Positions 7,945 through 15,989 of a DNA stretch of 64,000 nucleotides are shown in pieces. Position 1 is the first letter of the stretch, and each line of letters starts with the position of its first letter. This DNA is from Robertmurraya korlensis NBRC 107688. Its GTDB lineage: Bacteria; Bacillota; Bacilli; Bacillales; Cytobacillaceae. Under the pieces are notes generated by a model that was not told where the DNA came from, ran no database searches, and saw only the letters and a list, made by a program, of their open reading frames with translations. Made by a program: the position numbers and the translations under genes. The DNA lies in assembly GCF_001591645.1 (NCBI RefSeq), contig NZ_BCVH01000005.1, positions 124,001 through 188,000 of the forward strand, in the 5' to 3' direction.

Positions 7945-8247
7945 GTGAAACTGACATCGCGCGAAATGGAAAAGTTAATGATTGTTGTTGCGGCAGATCT
8001 TGCCCGTCGTAGGCAAGGTCGCGGGCTGAAGCTTAATTATCCCGAAGCGATAGCCATTATTACTTACGAAGTGTTAGAGGGAGCAAGAGACGGGAAAACA
8101 GTCGCAGAGCTAATGAGCTATGGAGCTACGATTCTATCAAAAGAGGACGTGATGGAAGGCGTGGCAGAGATGATACCGGATATACAAGTGGAAGCGACTT
8201 TCCCAGATGGAACAAAGCTTGTCACTGTACACGACCCTATACGATAA
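7945..8247 (+). CDS. ureA: Urease gamma subunit
   Basis: 100 residues, exactly the family length, with the typical opening [12 protein letters not shown] and the LNYPEAIA stretch near residue 33. GTG start at 7945 with GGGAGGGG 5 bases before; an ATG at 7941 is out of frame. Together with UreB and UreC it forms the urease apoenzyme that hydrolyses urea to ammonia and carbamate. First gene of the ureABCEFGD operon; ureB follows after 15 bases. The TnrA/GlnR box upstream suggests expression on poor nitrogen sources. Confidence 0.97.
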   Translation: MKLTSREMEKLMIVVAADLARRRQGRGLKLNYPEAIAIITYEVLEGARDGKTVAELMSYGATILSKEDVMEGVAEMIPDIQVEATFPDGTKLVTVHDPIR

Positions 8248-8262
8248 AGAGGAGGGAACAAG

Positions 8263-8583
8263 GTGATACCTGGTGAATACATACTAAAAACAGAACCCAT
8301 CATCTGTAACAAAAACAAAGAGTCTATTCGTATTCGGGTGTTGAACAGAGGGGATCGTCCCATTCAAGTTGGCTCTCATTTTCACTTTTATGAGGTAAAT
8401 AAAGCATTACAATTTGACCGGCAAGAAGCGTTTGGAAAGCATGTAAATATCTCAGCAGGGACAGCTGTGAGATTTGAACCGGGAGATGTAAAAGAGATAG
8501 ATCTTGTATCGTTCTCGGGGGAACAGAGGGTGTACGGCTTAAATAATTTAACGAATGGTTCTGTTGAAAAGGGGGAGAAGTAA
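8263..8583 (+). CDS. ureB: Urease beta subunit
   Basis: 106 residues, the normal length for UreB. It has the MIPGEY start, [11 protein letters not shown] near residue 36 and [10 protein letters not shown] near residue 68, all family signatures. GTG start with GGAGGG at 8251-8256. Its stop abuts the ureC start directly, so translation of the two structural subunits is probably coupled. Confidence 0.97.
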   Translation: MIPGEYILKTEPIICNKNKESIRIRVLNRGDRPIQVGSHFHFYEVNKALQFDRQEAFGKHVNISAGTAVRFEPGDVKEIDLVSFSGEQRVYGLNNLTNGSVEKGEK

Positions 8584-10293
8584 GTGAGCTTTCGTATTTC
8601 TCGAAAACAGTACAGTGATATGTTTGGGCCTACAGTTGGTGATGCCATCAGGCTAGCTGATACCGAGCTTTTTATTGAGATTGAAAAAGACTTTACTACC
8701 TATGGGGATGAAGTAAAGTTTGGTGGAGGCAAGGTCATACGTGATGGGATGGGGCAGCATCCATTAGCTACAAGCGATCAAACGATGGATCTTGTGTTCA
8801 CAAACGCGGTTATTATGGACTACACTGGCATCTATAAAGCAGATATTGGAGTGAAGGATGGACTGATAGCTGCGATTGGGAAGGCTGGAAATTCACTGTT
8901 GATGGATTACGTGAATGTCCCCATTGGAGCAGGTACGGAAGTGATAGCTGCTGAAGGCATGATCGTCACAGCAGGCGGAATTGATGCTCATATCCATTTT
9001 ATCTGTCCGCAACAAGTGGAAACGGCCGTATCCTCGGGTGTAACAACGATGATTGGTGGTGGCACGGGCCCAGCCACGGGGACGAATGCGACGACTTGTA
9101 CACCAGGACCTTGGAACATTCATCGAATGCTTGAAGCAGCAGAAGAGTTTCCGATTAACATTGGCTTTTTAGGAAAAGGTAACGCATCCAATGTAGACCC
9201 GTTAAAGGAACAGATTGAGGCTGGTGCCATCGGCTTGAAATTGCATGAGGATTGGGGAACGACAGCATCTGCGATAGATACAAGCCTGACCGTGGCTGAT
9301 GAGTATGATATTCAAGTAGCTATCCACACAGATACATTAAATGAAGGTGGCTTTGTGGAGGATACGCTTGCAGCTATTGGGGACCGGGTGATTCACACCT
9401 ATCATACCGAGGGTGCAGGAGGGGGACACGCTCCAGATATTATTAAAGCGGCAAGTATGCCAAATATCTTACCTTCTTCAACCAATCCAACCAGACCCTT
9501 TACAGTTAATACATTAGAAGAACACTTGGACATGCTAATGGTTTGTCATCATTTAGATCCTAGTGTCCCGGAAGATATTGCGTTTGCTGATTCGAGAATT
9601 CGAAAAGAAACGATTGCAGCAGAGGATATTTTACATGATCTAGGTGTGTTTAGTATGATTTCCTCTGATTCCCAAGCGATGGGACGAGTCGGTGAGGTCA
9701 TTACAAGAACATGGCAAACCGCAGATAAAATGAAAAAGCAAAGAGGGAAGCTTGAGCAGGATAAGGGGATAGGAGATAACTTCCGCGTGAAAAGATACGT
9801 TGCCAAATATACCATTAATCCAGCCATTACTCACGGCATTTCAGAGTTTGTAGGTTCTGTTGAAGTTGGCAAGCTAGCGGATTTGGTGGTATGGGATCCT
9901 GCGTTTTTTGGTGTAAAACCGGAAATCGTTGTAAAGGGTGGTTTGATTTCCTATAGTCTTATGGGTGATCCGAATGCAAGCATTCCCACTCCTCAACCGG
10001 TGGTGTATCGTCCCATGTTTGGTTCTTTAGGGAGTGCGAAATATTCTACCTGTATGACATTTATGTCTAAAGCGGCAGTGGAGAAAAAGGTTCCCGAGAA
10101 GCTGGGTCTACGGAAAATCATAAAGCCTGTGTCGGGTATAAGAAGCTTAACAAAGAAGGATATGATTTTAAACGGAGAAACACCACAAATAGAGGTGGAT
10201 CCGCAAACGTATGAAGTAAAGGTAGACGGAAAATTGGTTACTTGTGAGCCGGCGGAAGTACTTCCAATGGCCCAAAGATATTTCTTATTTTGA
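8584..10293 (+). CDS. ureC: Urease alpha subunit (catalytic)
   Basis: 569 residues, full length. All nickel-centre residues are visible: His136 and His138 (GGIDAHIHF), the lysine to be carbamylated Lys219 (GLKLHEDW), His248 ([12 protein letters not shown]), His274 ([12 protein letters not shown]) and Asp362 ([10 protein letters not shown]). The mobile-flap Cys321 with its adjacent His residues ([13 protein letters not shown]) is also present. GTG start immediately after the ureB stop, with a GGGGGAGAAG ribosome site. The enzyme should be active once metallated by the accessory proteins encoded downstream. Confidence 0.98.
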   Translation: MSFRISRKQYSDMFGPTVGDAIRLADTELFIEIEKDFTTYGDEVKFGGGKVIRDGMGQHPLATSDQTMDLVFTNAVIMDYTGIYKADIGVKDGLIAAIGKAGNSLLMDYVNVPIGAGTEVIAAEGMIVTAGGIDAHIHFICPQQVETAVSSGVTTMIGGGTGPATGTNATTCTPGPWNIHRMLEAAEEFPINIGFLGKGNASNVDPLKEQIEAGAIGLKLHEDWGTTASAIDTSLTVADEYDIQVAIHTDTLNEGGFVEDTLAAIGDRVIHTYHTEGAGGGHAPDIIKAASMPNILPSSTNPTRPFTVNTLEEHLDMLMVCHHLDPSVPEDIAFADSRIRKETIAAEDILHDLGVFSMISSDSQAMGRVGEVITRTWQTADKMKKQRGKLEQDKGIGDNFRVKRYVAKYTINPAITHGISEFVGSVEVGKLADLVVWDPAFFGVKPEIVVKGGLISYSLMGDPNASIPTPQPVVYRPMFGSLGSAKYSTCMTFMSKAAVEKKVPEKLGLRKIIKPVSGIRSLTKKDMILNGETPQIEVDPQTYEVKVDGKLVTCEPAEVLPMAQRYFLF

Positions 10294-10302
10294 GGTGATG
10301 AC

Positions 10303-10749
10303 ATGATTATAGAAAAAGTGATTGGTAACCTTGCCACATTAAAAGAACGATCTCCTCATGTCGAGCGAGTCTATTTACAAAGTGACGATCTTGTCAAACG
10401 AATTCAAAGAGTAGTCACTGACCATGGTCGTGAGATGGGCATTCGATTACGGGAAAATAAAGAGTTGGTGGACGGGGATGTCCTTTATTTGGACGAAAAG
10501 AATATGATTGTCATCTCTGTAAAAGAGGATGATCTGCTAACTATTCAACCAAGCTCTATTCAACAAATGGGGGAGATTGCCCACCAGTTAGGCAACCGGC
10601 ACATGCCTGCGCAGTTTGAAGGGAATGAAATGCTGGTTCAGTATGACTATTTAGTGGAAGAACTATTACAGCAACTATCTATTTCGTATAAGAGAGAGCA
10701 ACGAAAGGTGAAGCAGGCGTTTCGTCATATTGGACATTCACATGATTAA
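10303..10749 (+). CDS. ureE: Urease accessory protein UreE (nickel chaperone)
   Basis: 148 residues. The N-terminal half is the peptide-binding domain and the C-terminal half the metal-binding domain ([13 protein letters not shown] near residue 95, with the conserved metal-site His). The C terminus ends in a short His-containing tail (HIGHSHD), much shorter than the poly-His tail of Klebsiella UreE. It delivers Ni2+ to the UreFGD-urease complex. ATG at 10303 with GAGGTGAT upstream. The end overlaps the ureF start by eight bases. Confidence 0.93.
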   Translation: MIIEKVIGNLATLKERSPHVERVYLQSDDLVKRIQRVVTDHGREMGIRLRENKELVDGDVLYLDEKNMIVISVKEDDLLTIQPSSIQQMGEIAHQLGNRHMPAQFEGNEMLVQYDYLVEELLQQLSISYKREQRKVKQAFRHIGHSHD

Positions 10750-11428
10750 CCCGATCTACTCACTCCTCCAGCTATGTGATTCGAATTTTCCATCAGGAGC
10801 ATTTTCGCACTCCTTTGGTATAGAGACGTACATTCAGGAAGGAGCCATCCATGACAAAACAAGCTTCCAACATGCATTAGTCTTGTATATTCGGAAACAA
10901 CTGGTTTTCTCAGATGGATTAGCCTGTGCCCTATCCTATGAAGCTATCGATAACGGGGAGAATGGGAGTTTGGTCGAGATAGATCATTTATTATATTGCT
11001 CTAGCCTCGCGCAGGAAACGAGAGTAGGAACTCGTAGAATGGGGGAGCGGATGGCAAAGCTTTGCTTGGAATTATATCCATCTTCTATTTTAGGAGATTA
11101 CGTAAAATGGATGAAGGAAAAGAAGGTGTACGGTCATCCGGCCATTGTATTTGCGATCGTTGCTTATGGGTTGAGTGTGGGAAAGAAAACAGCTGTTGGT
11201 AGTTATTTATTTTCAACCGTTTCTTCCTTAGTGCAAAACGGTGTGAGGGGTATTCCTCTCGGTCAAACAGATGGTCAGAAAATGGTATTGGAGATTCAAC
11301 CAGTGATTGAAGAAGCAGTGAATAGAATGGCTCATCTATCCATTGATGATTTAGGGGCTGTTTCCCCAGGACTTGAAATCGCTCAAATGCGTCATGAGCG
11401 ACTACATGTACGATTATTTATGTCTTAA
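10742..11428 (+). CDS. ureF: Urease accessory protein UreF
   Basis: About 228 residues, all-helical accessory protein that bridges UreD and UreG. Family marks are [15 protein letters not shown] near the N terminus and [14 protein letters not shown] near residue 165. The ATG at 10742 overlaps the end of ureE by 8 bases (ATGATTAA), a translational-coupling arrangement; a TTG at 10730 is in frame but has no better ribosome site. Required for GTP-dependent nickel insertion into UreC. Confidence 0.93.
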   Translation: MINPIYSLLQLCDSNFPSGAFSHSFGIETYIQEGAIHDKTSFQHALVLYIRKQLVFSDGLACALSYEAIDNGENGSLVEIDHLLYCSSLAQETRVGTRRMGERMAKLCLELYPSSILGDYVKWMKEKKVYGHPAIVFAIVAYGLSVGKKTAVGSYLFSTVSSLVQNGVRGIPLGQTDGQKMVLEIQPVIEEAVNRMAHLSIDDLGAVSPGLEIAQMRHERLHVRLFMS

Positions 11429-11444
11429 CAAGGAGGAATAAGTG

Positions 11445-12059
11445 ATGGAACCGATACGAATTGGAGTAGGTGGCCCGGTTGGGGCAGGGAAAACAATGCT
11501 TGTTGAAAAATTAACACGAGCAATGGAAGCGGACCTAAGTATGGCAGTTGTGACAAACGATATTTATACGAAAGAAGATGCTCAGTTTCTTATCAAAAAT
11601 GGTGTATTGCCAGAGGATCGCATTATTGGCGTGGAAACAGGTGGTTGTCCACATACGGCCATTCGAGAGGATGCATCTATGAACTTTGCGGCTATTGAAG
11701 AATTACAGGAACAGCATCCTGATCTTGAACTCATTTTTGTAGAGAGTGGTGGAGATAATTTAGCAGCCACTTTTAGTCCTGAATTAGTTGATTTTTCTAT
11801 TTATATCATTGATGTGGCGCAAGGGGAGAAGATTCCCCGAAAAGGTGGACAAGGAATGATCAAATCGGATCTATTTATCATTAACAAAACAGACTTGGCT
11901 CCATATGTTGGAGCAAGCCTTGAGGTTATGGAAAGAGATACCATCTCAGCCCGCGGAGAAAAACCATATATTTTTACAAATTTAAAGGATGAAATTGGAT
12001 TGGATCAGGTAGTGGAGTGGATCCAAAAGGAAGCTCTATTGATTGGATTAGAATCATGA
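11445..12059 (+). CDS. ureG: Urease accessory GTPase UreG
   Basis: 204 residues. The P-loop GGPVGAGKT is at residues 9-17, the metal-binding Cys-Pro-His motif in [14 protein letters not shown] lies near residue 65, and the guanine-specificity NKTD motif is near residue 146. It is a SIMIBI-class GTPase that powers nickel delivery. ATG at 11445 is 8 bases after AGGAGG (11431-11436), better spaced than the GTG at 11442. The stop overlaps the ureD start (ATGA). Confidence 0.96.
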   Translation: MEPIRIGVGGPVGAGKTMLVEKLTRAMEADLSMAVVTNDIYTKEDAQFLIKNGVLPEDRIIGVETGGCPHTAIREDASMNFAAIEELQEQHPDLELIFVESGGDNLAATFSPELVDFSIYIIDVAQGEKIPRKGGQGMIKSDLFIINKTDLAPYVGASLEVMERDTISARGEKPYIFTNLKDEIGLDQVVEWIQKEALLIGLES

Positions 12060-12868
12060 GCCCAACCGGGTTATTAAACCTCACGGTGAGACGCAAAGGA
12101 AACAAAACAATCATTGCAAATTGCTACTATGAGGGAGCACTAAAGGTGACAAGGCCTGTCTATCTGGAAGAGGAATCCCCAACCATTTACCTCATTCATG
12201 TTGGTGGTGGTTATGTGGATGGAGATCATTATTCTACCCATTTTCTTGTAGAGGAAGGGGCAGAGATTTCTGTAACCACTCAGTCGTATACAAAAGTATA
12301 TAAAACTCCAAATCATCCCGTGGTTCAAGAGACGAGCATCACCCTTAAAGCAGATAGTTTGCTAGAGTATATGCCAGACCCTCTTATCGCCTATGAAGGA
12401 GCACGATTCGTTCAACATACAGAGGTACATATGGAAGACGGAGCTTGCTTTTTTTATAGTGATATTACTACCCCGGGGTGGTCAGAGGGTGGAGCCCCGT
12501 TTCAATACACCTCAGTACGCTCGAAACTGAAGGTGTATGTAGGAGAGAGTCTAATCCTTTTTGATCATTTATTTCTTGAGCCAAAGTCTGGAATAAGTGG
12601 TCTCATGCAAATGGAGCAGTATACACATATGGGTACGTTTATTATCATTCATAAGCAGGCCGACAAGAATTTTGGAGATCGCTTATATGATCATATTCAA
12701 GATCACGTGGATGGAGGGAGAATAGGGATCTCAACTCTCCCTGTCTATGGAGTGATTATTAGGATGTTTGCTACTGATACGAGGCAACTTGAAAAGGTTA
12801 TTGCCTTTGCTCATCAATATGCCAGGAAGAATTTGCTTAGAAAATCAGATTTGATTTTTAGAAAATAA
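12056..12868 (+). CDS. ureD: Urease accessory protein UreD
   Basis: About 270 residues; the scaffold that binds urease apoprotein and recruits UreF and UreG. Recognised by [10 protein letters not shown] near residue 52, [10 protein letters not shown] near residue 80, and [14 protein letters not shown] near residue 110. The ATG at 12056 overlaps the ureG stop as ATGA and is preferred over in-frame starts inside ureG. As in other Bacillus and Geobacillus-type clusters, ureD is after ureG rather than first. Confidence 0.93.
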   Translation: MSPTGLLNLTVRRKGNKTIIANCYYEGALKVTRPVYLEEESPTIYLIHVGGGYVDGDHYSTHFLVEEGAEISVTTQSYTKVYKTPNHPVVQETSITLKADSLLEYMPDPLIAYEGARFVQHTEVHMEDGACFFYSDITTPGWSEGGAPFQYTSVRSKLKVYVGESLILFDHLFLEPKSGISGLMQMEQYTHMGTFIIIHKQADKNFGDRLYDHIQDHVDGGRIGISTLPVYGVIIRMFATDTRQLEKVIAFAHQYARKNLLRKSDLIFRK

Positions 12869-12885
12869 AAAGAAGGTGACTAAAA

Positions 12886-13542
12886 TTGGTCGGGTTATTT
12901 ACTACAATTAGTTTAGGATTTTTATTAGGAATCAAACATGCGATAGAAGCTGACCATGTAATTGCTGTTTCTACTGTTGCCTCTCAAAGTAAAAAGCTAT
13001 GGAGATCATCGTTAATAGGGGTCTTTTGGGGAATTGGTCATACGGCAACTCTTCTATTAGCAGGAGTGTTAATTATTTTATTAAAAGGCAATATCCCGGA
13101 AGAGTGGGTGATGTCATTGGAGTTTCTAGTTGGAATTATGCTGGTTTATTTCGGTGTCACTACGTTTCTATCAATAAAAAATTATAATAAACATGCTGAT
13201 CACGAACCGCATGGTATGGGGAAACGAACCTCGCTTAAGGCACTATTTATGGGATTTATCCATGGTCTAGCAGGTAGTGCAGCTATGGTCTTGTTAACAT
13301 TGAGTACCGTTAGTACCTTGTGGGAAGGGATGGTGTACATCCTTATTTTTGGAATAGGGACAATTGTAGGGATGCTTGTGTTTACAACCATTATTGGGAT
13401 CCCTTTTATCTATAGTGCTGGGAAGTTCCGTGTGAATAAGCTTTTTACCCAAGTAACTGGTGTGGTAAGTGCTATATTTGGTGTTTACTACATGTATAAT
13501 CTAGGGGTTAACGAGGGGTTATTTCATCTGTGGATTCAATAG
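12886..13542 (+). CDS. ureH: Nickel permease of the urease operon (UreH/NiCoT-related)
   Basis: 218 residues with about six membrane helices. The first helix has HAIEADH, the H-x4-DH signature of nickel/cobalt transporters; a second conserved segment FWGIGHTATL follows near residue 50. Start is TTG at 12886 with AGAAGGTGAC upstream, 17 bases after ureD. It likely imports Ni2+ for urease, as the UreH protein of Bacillus sp. TB-90 does. A hairpin (13559-13566 with 13578-13585) follows but lacks a T-run. Confidence 0.88.
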   Translation: MVGLFTTISLGFLLGIKHAIEADHVIAVSTVASQSKKLWRSSLIGVFWGIGHTATLLLAGVLIILLKGNIPEEWVMSLEFLVGIMLVYFGVTTFLSIKNYNKHADHEPHGMGKRTSLKALFMGFIHGLAGSAAMVLLTLSTVSTLWEGMVYILIFGIGTIVGMLVFTTIIGIPFIYSAGKFRVNKLFTQVTGVVSAIFGVYYMYNLGVNEGLFHLWIQ

Positions 13543-13592
13543 GGTTTAGGTTTTGGAGAGGAACTGTAAATATGATGCAGTTCCTTCTTCAT

Positions 13593-13648
13593 ATTGTATT
13601 TCAATCCTATAATTATAGACATTGTATTTCAATCCTATAATTATAGAC
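13593..13648 (+). repeat. Perfect 28-bp tandem duplication
   Basis: Two identical 28-base AT-rich units, 13593-13620 and 13621-13648, lie side by side, and the next bases begin a third, partial copy (ATTGTAT). They sit in the gap between the urease operon and the B12-binding protein gene. Probably a replication-slippage product; no palindrome or promoter is duplicated as far as I can see. Confidence 0.9.
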
Positions 13649-13758
13649 ATTGTATATAGATTCAACTAGAATTATATGTAAATTCATAATTATGGTTAAG
13701 ATTAATCGAATTAGTCTCCAATATACCATTCATTTTTAAAGAGTGCGGGTACGGAAAG

Positions 13759-14430
13759 ATGACGGATAAGCAAGTGAAGGAGCTTGTTAGTTTATTACTA
13801 GCAGGAGATGAAAGTAGCTCTTGGAGCTTTATATGCAACTTGATAGAAGAAAAGGATAGCTTCTTCTTCTTTGAAGATATTTTAACAAGATCCATGCGAT
13901 ATATTGGGGAACTTTGGGAGAATAATGAGATATCGGTCGCTGATGAGCACGTAGCTTCTAATATCTGTAATCTTCTTATTTCCCGATATAACCTACAATC
14001 CAGTAACGAAACAGCCTCCCTAACTGTGGAGGGGAGGCCAAAAGCTATGGTGTTTTGTGTACAGGAAGAAGACCATTCCATTGGTGCAAAAATGGTATCT
14101 TCTATTTATAAAGAAAGTGGATGGGATACAAGGTATCTTGGAGCCAATCTACCTGTTAAGGATTCAGTTATTTATGCAAACATTTGGAGACCCAATGTAA
14201 TAGGAATCTCTTTATCGCTCATATACAATCTTCCTACTTTATTAGAATGCTTAAAAGAACTCAATCAATTGGACTATAATCCTGAAATTATCGTTGGAGG
14301 GAGAATCACATCCTTGTATCAATTAAAAAATTATTGGCCAAGTAACATTGTCGTGATAGAAGATTTATACCAATTACGTTCGTGGCTTAAAGCGAACAAG
14401 TTATGTGAAAGAGTATATGCATATAATTGA
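13759..14430 (+). CDS. Stand-alone B12-binding sensor domain protein with CarH-type Wx9EH motif
   Basis: 223 residues. Residues 1-85 form a four-helix cap with Trp53 and Glu63-His64 (LWENNEISVADEH), the Wx9EH motif typical of B12-dependent photoreceptors of the CarH/LitR type. Residues 95-215 are a B12-binding Rossmann domain with EDHSIG (His106 is the expected axial ligand), SLSL near residue 151 and VGG at 179-181. CarH's DNA-binding MerR domain is absent, and the residue after Trp53 is Glu, not the His that forms the light-state bis-His ligand in Thermus CarH. The end overlaps the next gene by 26 bases. It may sense adenosylcobalamin or light and act on the kinase-like partner. Confidence 0.82.
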   Translation: MTDKQVKELVSLLLAGDESSSWSFICNLIEEKDSFFFFEDILTRSMRYIGELWENNEISVADEHVASNICNLLISRYNLQSSNETASLTVEGRPKAMVFCVQEEDHSIGAKMVSSIYKESGWDTRYLGANLPVKDSVIYANIWRPNVIGISLSLIYNLPTLLECLKELNQLDYNPEIIVGGRITSLYQLKNYWPSNIVVIEDLYQLRSWLKANKLCERVYAYN

Positions 14431-15526
14431 ACAATCCTTTCAAACCTGCCCTTTTCCATTTTTTGTTGTGGATCAAGATCTTACAATACTAGCAGTATCA
14501 GATGAGTCGCAAATTCAATTTCCTAACGTAGGGAATTTTCTTGAACTTGTTGATTTAGGAAGTAGAAAGAAAGCAGAACGTTTCTTAAAACCTGTATTCT
14601 CAAAAACCAAAGTAGAGCTGAATTTAGTAAGAAAAGATTTCGCACTTACTCTATTTGATGTCTATACCCAGTGGGAGGATGAGAATCGGTTGTATGTATT
14701 TTGTATAGAAAAACAAGAAAGTATCCAGCAAATTCAAACAATCATTCGAAAGCTAGAAACTGAATTGGAAAGTGAGAATCTTTCCTTACTTGAAAAACAA
14801 GAACAGCTTGAAGCAACCTTAAAAAGGATGGAACAGGTTGTTATGAAGAATGATAATCTTCCAAATATCGGGAAAATGGCATCTATAATCGCGAGAGATC
14901 TAAAAAAACCTTTAGTAAGCATCAGGGGTTTCCTTCAATTGCTGAAGCCTCATTTAATAGAAACGGGTAAGGACCATTATGCGGATATTGCACTCGAAGA
15001 AATAGATTATGCTAATAAGTTAATCTATGAATATGTTAGTGCTACTCAACCAACTGCTCCTAATAAACAGCAGGTGAATATACAAAAAGTGTTAATGGAA
15101 GTCATTCAGACTACTCAAAAAGAAGCTGCAAAAATAAAGTGTGAAATCAAGTATGTGAAGGAACAAATTCTCCCAGTTCAGGAGATAGATCCAAAACAGC
15201 TGAAACAAGTGGTATTAAACTTGCTTCGAAATGCAATGGATGCGATTCAAGTGAGTCAAAACAGAGGGAAAGGGAGCATTATTCTTAGAACTAGACTTAA
15301 CGAAAATACAATTGAGATCTCTGTAAAAGATAATGGTTCTGGGATGGAAGAAGACACAGCGAAAAGGATTTTTACTCCTTTTTATACAACAAAAGAAAAG
15401 GGAGCAGGGATCGGTTTATCTGTATGTCAAAAGATTGTTGAAAACCATGGTGGAATTATTGATGTTTCAAGTAAACCTGGGGAAGGGACAACCTTCATTC
15501 TCGTTCTGCCCTTAGAATCATACTAA
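14405..15526 (+). CDS. Histidine-kinase-like protein lacking the phosphoacceptor His
   Basis: 373 residues, no membrane segments. An N-terminal PAS-like region (1-105), a coiled coil (105-150), a HisKA-like helix pair and a HATPase_c domain with NLLRNAMDAI, DNGSGM and FYTTKEKGAGIGLSVC. The H-box should read AHEIRNP but is ARDLKKP: codon 14894-14896 is AGA (Arg164) where the phosphorylated His belongs. The ATP site looks intact. So it cannot work as a normal autokinase; it may act as an ATP-dependent scaffold, phosphatase or inhibitor. Start is GTG 14405 or ATG 14417; both overlap the B12-protein gene, implying a complex. Confidence 0.85.
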   Translation: MKEYMHIIEQSFQTCPFPFFVVDQDLTILAVSDESQIQFPNVGNFLELVDLGSRKKAERFLKPVFSKTKVELNLVRKDFALTLFDVYTQWEDENRLYVFCIEKQESIQQIQTIIRKLETELESENLSLLEKQEQLEATLKRMEQVVMKNDNLPNIGKMASIIARDLKKPLVSIRGFLQLLKPHLIETGKDHYADIALEEIDYANKLIYEYVSATQPTAPNKQQVNIQKVLMEVIQTTQKEAAKIKCEIKYVKEQILPVQEIDPKQLKQVVLNLLRNAMDAIQVSQNRGKGSIILRTRLNENTIEISVKDNGSGMEEDTAKRIFTPFYTTKEKGAGIGLSVCQKIVENHGGIIDVSSKPGEGTTFILVLPLESY

Positions 15527-15690
15527 ATAGGAGAGATCTTTTTTTAGTGAGTGTTTACTAGCAACGATAAATGATCTATGTGGGGGAGAAGAATCAATCT
15601 AATAGTATTCACGCTGCATGAAGACAAAATCGTTACTATTATATTCATTCGGATTGCAGCAAGTTTATGGAAAAAGGGGTATAGTACGTT

Positions 15691-15837
15691 TTGAAAATAT
15701 CAGACAAAGAGTTGATGGATGCTTATGCTGCAGCATTAAAGTTGGCTTTAGATCACGAATTTATTCAATTGCTAGAGGAAGAAATAGAAAAAAGGAATTT
15801 AATGCATTTAGTAGACAAATATTCCATTGAGCAATAA
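15691..15837 (+). CDS. sda: Sporulation checkpoint inhibitor Sda
   Basis: A 48-residue helical hairpin protein starting at TTG with AAAAAGGGG about 10 bases upstream. It resembles Bacillus subtilis Sda (46 aa) along its length: ISDKELMDAY, an ...LDHEFIQLLEEEI core and an EKRNLMHL turn. Sda binds the dimerisation helices of KinA/KinB and blocks autophosphorylation when replication initiation is disturbed. It lies between the His-less kinase and a KinA/KinE-like kinase. In B. subtilis sda transcription is controlled by DnaA; upstream here I see only a degenerate DnaA-like box (GTATTCACG near 15606). Confidence 0.85.
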   Translation: MKISDKELMDAYAAALKLALDHEFIQLLEEEIEKRNLMHLVDKYSIEQ

Positions 15838-15989
15838 ATGACCTTTAGCCAAATACTATTAGATTAGCAAAAAAACTTTACGACCAAGTATGGCAGGTTA
15901 ATATTTGATAGATAGTAAGAGAGATTATAAATATATCTAAGCATACCTTTAAGGGAATTCGCTAATTTAAGTTCATAGGGGATAGAGAA

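Noticed and set aside
13593-13658. CRISPR-like pair of repeats (TTTCAATCC string)
   Set aside because: The two 28-base units are adjacent with no spacer between them.
14405-15526. Ordinary sensor histidine kinase
   Set aside because: The phosphoacceptor His is Arg164, so it should not be annotated as an active kinase.
15618-15830. 70-codon ATG ORF overlapping sda in another frame
   Set aside because: Its translation has no family-like features, while the overlapping TTG frame at 15691-15837 encodes an Sda-like protein with a ribosome site.
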